NCBI GenBank assembly: GCA_013399875.1
Contig: VXAZ01001670.1
Coordinates: 1,539,519-1,603,518, forward strand
Source of the DNA: Gymnorhina tibicen
Taxonomy: Eukaryota; Chordata; Aves; Passeriformes; Artamidae
Direction: 5' to 3'
DNA length: 64,000 nucleotides
The notes beneath the pieces are model-generated. The model was not told the DNA's origin. It saw only the letters and a list, made by a program, of their open reading frames with translations, and ran no database searches. The position numbers were made by a program, and so were the translations under genes. Shown in pieces: positions 54,466-64,000 of the stretch; within the stretch, counting starts at the first letter, position 1, and each line of letters starts with the position of its first letter.

Positions 54466-56496
54466 AGAACAGGGAAGGGGCGAGGATGGCAGGAAGGTGA
54501 TGGTGAGTGAGGCTGCCACCCAGCCCTGGAACTGCCTGATGGGCACTGCTGTGTGACAGAACCAAGGTGCAATTCTGCCAGCTCTTCTTTGGACACGAAC
54601 TGGTTTCTCTCCACACCTTTCTTCCCCACTGTCCTGGGGAGAAAGGTAGTTGTGACTACCTGGTTGTTCCCAGGCAGCTGCTCTTACTCTAAAACTTTGG
54701 GAGGTCTGCTCCATGCAGGCATTGGGCTGGGCCTTCATGTCATTCTGGGCAATTGCCCAGAAGCCAGCTTGAGGTGGTTGTGGTTCTGATCTGTTGTGCT
54801 GGTACAAAATGAAGTGAAAATAATCTGTTACTATTTTGTGAATAACTTTTCCAACTCTCCTGCTGCATCTGCATCGCTAGAGGGCAGCTGTTAGCTTCAG
54901 TGAGCCAGAAGCACAGCTGGCTTGTCACTTAGCCGTGGTAACCCCATCACCTACCATCACTAGAGGCACCAGCAGTCGGTGCTTCCTTCATTCACGAGAC
55001 GGGGTGGGAGTGCAGCTGGCCAGCAGCAGCCCGTGCTGCAGTGGCTTGGCAGTGCTACAACAGGGGGGCCCCAAATAGCAGTCACAGCTCATGTTTGAAC
55101 AGGGGGTGGGAGCAGGGTGCACACCTCATAGTCCATAAGAAGGCTTTCCTACAGATTAAGAATTGGATGTTATATCTGTTGATTGTAGGCATATGTAGAT
55201 GATTAAAACCTCAGTGATTACCAAAAGTTTTTCCTGTAATCCAGATGTGAAGCAGAAAACATTACTTACTGCCATGCTGAATGAATACAAAATGGTTGGA
55301 ATACAACCAGTAAATATACAGGAAATGTTTCTTAGTAGCAGCATGTTGGTTCACTGGTATTGCAACCATATGTAGCAAGGAAAAGGCTCCCAGAGAAATG
55401 CAGTTTGTCAACTGCTATTGCTGTTGCAAAGGTATTGTTAGGAAGTTCCCTGACATGTTTTGGTGACTAGTGATGGTATTAGTTATCACCTTCTGCTTAA
55501 GTAGTGGCTGAGTTGAACAAGGAGAAGTTAATCCATCAGAGATTAATTTTAAAACATGTTTATTTGTAACAGTTGTTTATTTTAATATTTTTAACTTGAA
55601 ATCGTTCTCTTTTGTAAGAATACTGCTGTATTTACATTTTGATACCTCTTTGCGGAGACACAAAATGACTTTCCATGGTAATACTAGAAAAGTTCTGAGT
55701 TTTATTTTAAAATTGTCCAGGTAAAGCACCTCTACTTGGTTGGTCCATTCCTTCTATTAAGAGGAAATGATGGACAAAATTATTTGGGGTAGTTAAAAGC
55801 CAAAGATTTTGCTCTCCTAGGAGGGCTGCATATTTCCTATTAAGGGTATATTGTAATGCTGTGCAATTTGCTCCATATTCAAGCTCTTGCTTTTAAGTAT
55901 CTCTGCTTACTGATTCACTGCCCCAGAGCACTTATTAGTAGGTCAAAATGGTAAGAGAGGGAGCAGTGAGTACAGTAGAGCAGCCCAAGCTGGGAGCAGG
56001 AGGAGTGGAAATTGCAAGAGTGCTGCTTGGAGCACAGTGGCTTTCAGGGGGAGTGGGCAAGGAGCAGAGTTGTTGCTGCTTTGGGCCCGGAGATGGGGAG
56101 AAAACAGCCACCTTCCTCAAAAGAGAGAGTGTGTGCACTGGGGTGGGGGGGAACTGCAAAACTGCCTTATTCAAGCAGGTCAAGCACAGGGAGACAGAAC
56201 AGTAGGGCTTGGTATCTGTCAGAGCAAGATGCTCTTTCATTCAGCAGCTTGGAGAGGGCTATTCCTTCCTTTAACCTCTCTTGGATGAAATGAAGAACCA
56301 TCCTGTGGCCTTTCTACAGCACTTGAATCAGGCCTGAGCAATTTAGGTAAGGTGTTTGGGGTTTTTTTTTCAACCTTTGTCTATCAAGTTCCTAGATATT
56401 GCTGATAGAGTGACACACTTCACTTCTAGCAAAGAAGTAGTAGTATGTTTGCTGACATAAAACATCAATTTAACAACATTTCATAGCTGGTGTGTT

Positions 56497-57186
56497 GTGT
56501 ATAGACTAGGGAATGAGAGGCTGGAGAGCAGCACTGCAGAAAGGGATCTGGGGGTCCTGGTTGATGGCAAGTTGAACATGAGCCAGCAGAACCCTGGCAG
56601 CCAGGAGGGCCAGCCCTGTCCTGGGGAGCATCATCACCAGCCAGGCAAGGGAGAGGATTGTCCCGCTCTGCTCTGCACTGGGGCAGCCTCACCTCAAGTC
56701 CTGTGTGCAGTTTTGGGCACCACAATATGAAAAAGACATTAAGCCATTAAAGACCATCCAAAGGAGGGCCTCAAGGATAGTGAAGGGTCTGGAGGGGAAG
56801 CCATGTGAGGAGCAGCTGAGGTCACTTGGTCTGTTCAGCCTGGAGAAGAGGAGACTGAGGGGAAACCTCAGTGCAGTCTACAACTTCCTTGTGAGGGGCA
56901 GGCACTGATCTCTTCAGTCCTGTGACCAGTGACAGGAGGAAATGGCATGAAGCCGAATCAGGGGAGGTTTAGGTTGGGTATAAGGAAAAGGTTTTTCACC
57001 CAGATGGTGGCTCAGCACTGGAACAGGCTCCCCAGGGAAGTGGTCACAGCACCAAGTCAGAGTTCAAGGAGTGTTTAGACAACACTTTCAGGCAGATGCT
57101 CTGATTGTTGGGGTGTCCTGAGACAGGAGCTGGACTCAGTGATCGTGATGGGTTCCTTCCAACTCAGCATACTCTATGATTCTATG
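56497..57186 (+). mobile_element. CR1 3' fragment with end of ORF2
   Basis: The frame opens [12 protein letters not shown] and [15 protein letters not shown], then shifts. It resumes with [20 protein letters not shown] and [17 protein letters not shown], and ends in the CR1 tail ATGATTCTATGAAC. It closely parallels the right half of the VIPAS39-intron copy, so both belong to the same or sister subfamilies. It is inactive because of 5' truncation and stops. Confidence 0.93.
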
Positions 57187-58910
57187 AACCTTTTGTACCG
57201 AGTCACTGGAAGACACCTTAAAACTATTTATGATCCCACAGAAAACACTATGGGCCAATGCCAGAAGAGAGGTTGCACATAAAATACAGCAGTTGGTCAT
57301 GTCCCAGAGCAATAAGATCAGCCACATACATGTGTAGTCAGTACTGCCAGGGTTCTTCAATCTGTTCTGCAGGCTCTGGGAAAACTTGGTGGTGTTGAAA
57401 CTCAGTGGTGAAGCTCTGCAGGACTGTTAGAAGAAATAAAAAAGAGCAATTACATTCTTCTTAGAGGTTTCACTGGATTGTTCCTCACATTATTTTTTAT
57501 ATTGTTAATTTGGAAAAAATGTCTTTGTTCATCACTCAATGCTTGTCATGGAAGTGTTTTTGTAAAAGTGGGTACAAGCTTAAGTCAATCTGTGAACTCC
57601 AAACTGTCACAAGTTTATGGAATTTCACTTATTTCCATTACCTAAAAGACTGCATCAGGTAGAACCTTACAGTAGAGGATCAGACTAATAATTTTCTTCA
57701 AACAGATGATGTAGGAAGTAAAAGATACCAATGTCAGGAAAATGGCAAGTTTATTTAGTAAATGCTTTAACAACACAACCCAGTCTCTGAAATAAGGTCA
57801 GTGCTGGAATTAACTGTCCCAAATTGTCAGGAGATGGGACTATACTTCTTTTTCAGCTTCAGTAGCTCTTATGAGAAAGAGGGGAAAAGGTCTGCATTCT
57901 TACAAATTATGGTCTCTATCCATCAGATACACACTGTAACAGCTGATGTGAAGCAGGAAAATCTAAGGAAGTGCAGTAATTCACATTCAGACAGAAATTT
58001 CAAAAATTCTCAAAAAACCCCAGGCTCTTTACGCCTTTAGACTGAGAAAAGTGTTTAAATAACTGGTTTTAAGAAATGAGATTTTTTTTTCAAGGGCTGT
58101 TTTATAAAATAAATAAACATTTAATTAAAAGTTTATTGAAACTGTCATTGCTAATAAAATCTGAATTACCGAAACCTCTAGAAACACAGTAATAGGTTCA
58201 TTATATTTTGCACAACTATTCATACCAATATAGTAAAATAATTCCATAACAAGCTGATAACCAAACCCAGCAGTAGCAGATGAGTGTTATGAGGGCAATT
58301 CTGCAGCTCAGGCCACCTGAGTTACCCATCACATTCTGCAATTGACAGTATCATTTCATAACAGCTTCTGGTTTAAAGAAGAGTTGAGTTAGAAGAGCAA
58401 ATCACAAGCAAATACGTTTGGGGATTTTACTCCCCACACTTTTTAAAGTATTGGTTTGTGAATAATGAAAGGTACTGATTAAAAATGGGACAAAGAGATT
58501 CATGAAGCATCATTCAGACAGCAGGCATCAGTCATGTCAGTCAGCTCACACACGTGGTACAAAATAGTTGGACAGACAAGGACTGTAAGGCAGAGCTGTG
58601 CCAGGAACATCCGAACTGACCGTGACATGGCTGCAACGTGCGACTCCTCCGGTGCTTATGAAGTGCAGTACATTTGTGCCTCATGAAGCACTACATGCAA
58701 CAGTAACTGGAACATGCCCAGTTCTCCCCAGATGTTCTAAAGGCTGTTCTCATGGCTTCCAGACCCATCCCCTCTCCTTCCTCACCAGGTATGCTGCACT
58801 CAGGCCAGTGCTGTGAACCAGATGTAACCCATCTCCTGCACACACAGCCCCAGAGGTAGAGTACCTCAGCACATGTAACCTATCTCCCACACAGCCCTGC
58901 AGGTACAGCA

Positions 58911-59005
58911 ACCTGGTCTAGTTGAAGGTGTCCCTGCCCATGGGAGAGCAGTTGGAACTAAATGATATTCAAGGTCCTCTTCCAATCCAAACCATTTTGT
59001 GAGTA
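58911..59005 (+). repeat. CR1 extreme 3' end scrap
   Basis: About 95 bp match the CR1 tail: AACCTGGTCTAGTTGAAGGT, GTCCCTGCCCATGGGAGAGC, then CCAATCCAAACCATTTTGTG. Just upstream, two loosely similar copies of about 50 bp (GTAACCCATCTCC... and GTAACCTATCTCC...) lie in tandem. Confidence 0.85.
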
Positions 59006-62000
59006 AATGTGACAATAATTTAACAAGATTTGATGGCAAGGTATACTTAATGATTTACTGTGTAGAGAACAGGATCAGACAAAACTGTTAGGGAGACCCT
59101 CTGCTGAGTCATAAGGTTCAAAAGGGACCCCCTTACTCTTTAAACTCTTTTCATGAGGGGAATTTATGTGTGGCTGGATCCAGACTTAATCCCAGACGTG
59201 GCCAGCAGTTTATGTCTAAAGAATATTGTGCACAGTCAATCGTGTATCTCACTTAGCTAAGATTCCAAAGTTTTGCATTATATTAAGCACTTAACGAGAA
59301 TTCCTTAGTAAGGAATCTCTCAGCTGCAAGAAGTTAACCATCAGAGGCATCCCTAGTCGAGTGGAGATCCTCGTGCACAGCCTGCTGCCATGCAGGAGAG
59401 GGTAACAGTCCCTGGGCTGTTCACTATTTAGAGTAAGATGATTGACTTACAGTCATATTTCCATACAGGCTGTATTTTGGGTTTCTTTGTGCCCAACTGG
59501 CCCTTAACTATTGTATTCAACTTAAGCCAGATACAGTCCTCCTGACCACCACTAGTGGCTGGCTATTGCTTAAGCAGAAGAGAGAGGGGAGAGCACACTG
59601 TCACCCTAGGCACTAAAGAGAAGATGGAATAGACCCTTTGGTCTGACCACAATGTCAGCATTGTCCCACTCAGTGGTTGCTGTTGGTCCTTGGCTGTGAG
59701 ATCTGCAGAACCCTGTGTGTATCTGCTGGTTAATATATGATGCACCATTTGGCACCTACTCCATTTTCTAATTAGTTTTTATTTATGTTGAAGGGAACTC
59801 TTAACTTGTATGTACATGAGATATTCCAGAATTATTGATCCTCAGCTGCACAGCTTGTTGCAGGCTAGTGGGTTATCTCCATTTAAAACTCTATACTGTG
59901 GCCTCCCTGTTGCTGGCTTGCAGCTAATTCCCCCTTCTGTCTGTTGCTCATAAGGTTTGAAATACATTTTGTCACGTTTTAAAAAATTAATAAGGCCTGC
60001 CTTACAACCAGTTTTGATCACTTGCTGACACATAAATAGTACGTGCCACTTTTCAAGCCATTAGTTAATGGTTTTGGTTAAGATAAATTGCACAGTGGAT
60101 GGCAAGCCTACAGTTCAGTTCTTGCTTTCTGAAGTGTGGACCGGTCTTTAATAAGGCTCAAGTCACTCTTTTGGAACTGTACCCATCTACTGGTCTCATT
60201 GACTTAAGCCCAAAAGCAGCACTGAATGTGGAATGTCATCCCAAGGAGTATGTGCCTGGTCTGCAAATGCAGCCTGCCCACAGACAGGCCTGCAGTGGAA
60301 CTGAAAGCATTTAGTGTGTGTTGTTCCACTGCTTAAGTTTCCCAGAAACATCTGATATCTGTTATGAACACAAGATAGTTTTAGGAATATTTAATCTTCA
60401 GGAAAGCTTCACAGTTGTACAGGATAATTCCTCTTTTTGTTTATTTTCTTATATTTCCACATTATACAAGTATGTTGTTTCTCAGGTATTCAAATAGCAT
60501 TCATTATCCAAATGACAACTTCTTTTTGGAAGGATACACAGTTTTTATTAATTTTCTGATAAATCCAGTAGCTTGCCTGTGTGGCTAGTGATTAACAGCA
60601 GCCATTCCTATTCAATATCAAACCCACAGCTGTTTCAAAGAAATAATCTTATTTTGCATGTGTAATTTTTTCAGTTTGGTGTATTTCCTGGATTTGTATT
60701 CAATTCTGCTAGCTGGCTTAGGCAGTTATGGAAACCCTTCTTATTTATATAGAGATCTTTGGAATTAGACCTTGGGTCAGGAAAGAAAAATAAATTTAAA
60801 ATGCAGTTGCACTTCAGAGAGGAAAATTAATCCTTGGGAAAGGAAAATTTCTTCTTTGTTTCTGTGGAAGGAAGATTTCAAATAGGTTTTTAATATGTGG
60901 GTTTTTTCCCTCTAAATTGTGTCTAGAAATTCAGAAGGCTAAATCACGGAAGAAGCTTCTTTTGCATTTTGGGTTTGCTTTTGTGAAAGCACAAAACTGT
61001 TTTCCATTTTGTTTTGAATATAACTCAGATCTAAATAAAATTTACATGTTCAGACAGATATATCCTGTAGCAAAGGACTTGTATAAGTGTTTAGTTATAA
61101 TAATGGTACTAATCTGTTGGACATTTTTTATGGCAGAGAATAATAAACTCTCCATTGTTTTATCTTTTTTGCTTTAGGTGTAACATAGCAGCAGGAGTTT
61201 AAAATGTATATGTTTTATTGAGAAGAGAGAGTTAAAATTGCTTAAATCAAGGACCACTACTGATACTGATTACATTTACTCAGACTCTTTGGAGGCCTGT
61301 AATACATGTTCTCAGGAAAGGTTACTGGGGTCAGACACAGGCTTGTAGCAAATTAGTGCTTGGGATCCATTTAATATGCATGAATGGGTAAGATGAGAAT
61401 GTGTTAAGAGGAAGAGCTTAGTTGCCTGACTTCAGGTGCTAAGAAAGTAGAGTTACTATGCACTGAGTCTAGAAGGCATCCACATGCCTTTCTTTGTGGC
61501 TCCACCCTGTCAGCTTATCTCCTTGTACCTGTGTGTGCATGTAACCTCCGTGGCCTGCAGTGGGGCAGTTACTGTGGTGCTGGACCTGGTGAGGTGGGTT
61601 TGAGATAAACCTTATTACAGGTCTAGTTGCTGAAAGATTTTGTCGTTCTTGTGGGGAATTAAGGTAGAGAATGAATCCCTAAATGAGCTCACTTTCATCC
61701 CCACGGCTTATACTCTTCCTTCTTGTCTCACTACCCCTGTTAAAGCCACTCTACAGTGGATTTATCACAAGGTGCCTTAGGACCAAAGAGCTTGTCTGAA
61801 ATAAGAATCTTAGGTGTCATTAATACAAGAGATTTCTTCTTATTTCTCTGCCCATTTGGGTAGGGGGTGGTACTTGCTAAGGTCAGGCATGGAGAGCCCC
61901 TCTAGGCTGTTCCTGGAGATCTAATCTGTTCATAGACCGCCTTGTTACTGTAAGATGAGTAATACAATGGTATTTGAGTTTCCTGGTGCCATATGTTCTT

Positions 62001-63377
62001 TGCCTTCATATGCTGCTGTCAGATATCTAGGAACACCAGAGGACTACTCCTTTTGATATGCTGACACTAAACCGAAGGACCAGAGGCACACTAGATAGAT
62101 ATAGAAGAGTGTTTCTTATGACCATTCATAATTTTCTCTAAAAAGAGCATCAAAATCCAGAGTTGTGAGTGGTGTGTGCTTATGCGTATTGAGGCTGGAT
62201 GAGAGACCAAAGCAACAAAGTTTTTTGTTTGCTTTTTTTTTTATTTCTACAAGTGTAAAAGAAAATACTATTTCTCCTTTTCTCATATCTGGGAAAATAT
62301 TGGATATGACAATGTCATGTAGATGAATGAGAACTTCGCAACTGGGAGAATGAAAAACTGGGAATTGATCATGTTAAATACATTGCTAATTAGACTGTGA
62401 AAGAAGCCAGGAGTTTAGCAGGAGTCAAAGTGCTAAGGCATTTATCTAAAGACATTGATTTGCAGTAAATACCAATTAAATAAAGTTTTAGAAGGTACAT
62501 AAAACAGCAGAGTTCAAATGTATATTGCAATGAGGAGAGTTTTCTGTGGGGATATTCCACATTTGTCTGGAGAGAGTCTCTGGCTACTTATTCTGAAACT
62601 GTGGTGCTGTGGCATCTGAAGGCGCATCAGGCCAGGTGGATAGTGGTTTTGAGTCCCCTTGGCTTTTCTAGGTTCCATTCTGGATTTAACATGTTGTTTT
62701 CTCAGAATCATCATACATTAAATGTAGCCTTTATTGGGAAGGGAGAGAGGAAGAATTTTCTGATCCATCAGTGAGGGTTATCTGTTTTAAACCCATCTGG
62801 ACTGGTGAGTCAAGTCCTTTGGGCAAGAAGCAGGATGCCAGCCACAAAGTTCAGAGCTAAGGAGACCTTGCCAAGTAATGACCTTGACATTTAGGAGCTG
62901 TGTTTGGAAATGATAAATAGCTGGAGATGGTCTCCCTGCAACCTCCAGGATGCCCTGGGGACTGCTCTCCTCAGAGGGAAGCAGGCTCCTTTCCTCTCGC
63001 AGCTCCAAGCCATTAGCATAGGCTTTCGATGGGGAGCACCATGTAGCTGGTCATACCTTTTTCAGACCTATGTTCTTGTGAACTGTGATGGTTGTTTGTC
63101 AGTCCTTATCTATGTGATGTGAATATTTTTGATGTCCTGTGATTTCAAAATTGAGTTCTCAGCGCCAACTGTTTGCTTTTTATGTGCTCACCAAGACGTG
63201 AGTTTTAAAGAGAGAAGAGGATATTTTAACAACATGTGGCACTGGACTGTTTCTGAAGGGCACGTATGAAGGCTATATTTATAGTGTGCTTGCATTCCTT
63301 CTACAATTGGTTTGTATTGTTTATATTGGATGTGTTGTGGTTCATTTGTAATAATATATTGGAACTTATTCCCTTTA

Positions 63378-63383
63378 AATAAA
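63378..63383 (+). terminator. Candidate distal poly(A) signal
   Basis: AATAAA is followed by a T/GT-rich segment (TTTGTCTTCTGTTT) about 25 bases on, as in real cleavage sites. If it serves TMED8, that 3' UTR would be about 8.9 kb. Confidence 0.4.
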
Positions 63384-64000
63384 CTTTTCACTATGCAACC
63401 AAGAACTTTGTCTTCTGTTTAAAACAAGTGAGTATCTTGATATGAAAAATTCAACTACAGACCTTCCAACAAAAGAATGCAGTTAGTTTTAGGAGCAAAG
63501 AAGAGGCAAATACTCAAAATGTACTTTGCAGTGTACAGGAGATTCTGATTGCAAATGGATAGGAAAATGCTCTGTTGTCAGCTTGTGATGAGGGTTCCAG
63601 CCAGGAAATTTTTTGTCTATTAAAATGTCTTGCTGGAATATTTTTCTTGAGATTTTACTGAATGCTTGAGGAATTGGAGAAGAACAAGCAAGTAGCCAAG
63701 CTCATATAATGGACATAGGTAGAGTTTGAATACTTTACCCTCCAGTTCTTCATACTGCTACTTGTCACCTCCTTTTGCACAGATTCCCTAGCTCCTTTGT
63801 TACTTCAGCTTTCAATCTGGAGGATTAAAAAACATCTCTTCAGTTACCAGATACTCGTTAAATTGTCCAGAGAAAAGTGTTTGCCCTTCACAGCTCCTCA
63901 CAGCTCCCTTGCCCATCAGCTTTATCATACTACAAAGGCTCTATTTACATGTCCTGAAAGAAGCACTTGCTGATCAAAATGAGGAATGATGCCTGCAGCT

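Larger units (their letters stand above)
54466..64000. other. Downstream of TMED8: possible long 3' UTR and spacer
   Basis: No exon of GSTZ1, the next gene by human synteny, is recognisable, and no open frame resembles a known protein. AATAAA hexamers on the + strand occur at 61034-61039, 62479-62484 and 63378-63383. In mammals the TMED8 transcript has, as I recall, a long 3' UTR, so much of this stretch could be TMED8 UTR; the sequence alone cannot prove it. Two CR1 pieces interrupt it. Confidence 0.5.

Noticed and set aside
54466..64000. GSTZ1 expected here from human synteny
   Set aside because: No minus-strand exon with glutathione-transferase zeta motifs was found; it is likely beyond the right edge.

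Overview
The window looks like nuclear DNA from a bird. All the coding signal is in split vertebrate genes with GT/AG introns. The only recognisable interspersed repeats are CR1 non-LTR retrotransposon pieces, including the typical 3' ends built on ATTCTATG-like repeats. Introns and intergenic spacers are short. The gene order and relative orientation match the human 14q24.3 block ISM2-AHSA1-VIPAS39-NOXRED1-SAMD15-TMED8 (from knowledge of that locus), read here in reverse. The species cannot be named from the sequence alone.

Layout. Positions 1-6.9 kb show no gene I can support, though a GC-rich stretch at about 5.0-6.25 kb could hold the missing 5' end of ISM2. ISM2 (isthmin 2, +) has five exons from 6.9 to 10.5 kb. 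A 7 kb gene-poor spacer separates it from the convergent AHSA1 (-, nine exons, 17.9-23.8 kb). AHSA1 and VIPAS39 (+, 19 coding exons, 24.5-38.8 kb) diverge from one CpG-rich promoter that carries three ACTACNANTCCC-type motifs. VIPAS39 holds a 2.2 kb broken CR1 in one intron, and its 3' UTR contains the only assembly gap (39 N between T-tracts). At 42.55-42.85 kb there is one terminal exon that matches the C-terminus of NOXRED1; I found no upstream exons for it. SAMD15 (-, three exons, 44.1-47.3 kb) encodes a very short 196-residue form. It diverges from TMED8 (+, six exons, 47.6-54.5 kb) at a second CpG-rich promoter of under 300 bp. The last 9.5 kb has no gene I recognise. It may be a long TMED8 3' UTR (AATAAA at 63.38 kb), and it contains two more CR1 pieces.

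The genes form a conserved neighbourhood, not a pathway. ISM2 is a predicted secreted TSP1/AMOP protein, AHSA1 an HSP90 ATPase activator, VIPAS39 a VPS33B partner in vesicle tethering, NOXRED1 an oxidoreductase-like protein, SAMD15 a SAM-domain protein of unknown role, and TMED8 a GOLD-domain protein. I found no clearly new biological system. The best leads are the apparent reduction of NOXRED1 to one exon, the compact SAMD15, paired perfect B-box (TFIIIC-type) motifs at 41.3 kb, the three-motif bidirectional promoter, a perfect 16-bp inverted repeat at 325-364, and a near-identical 105-bp tandem duplication.
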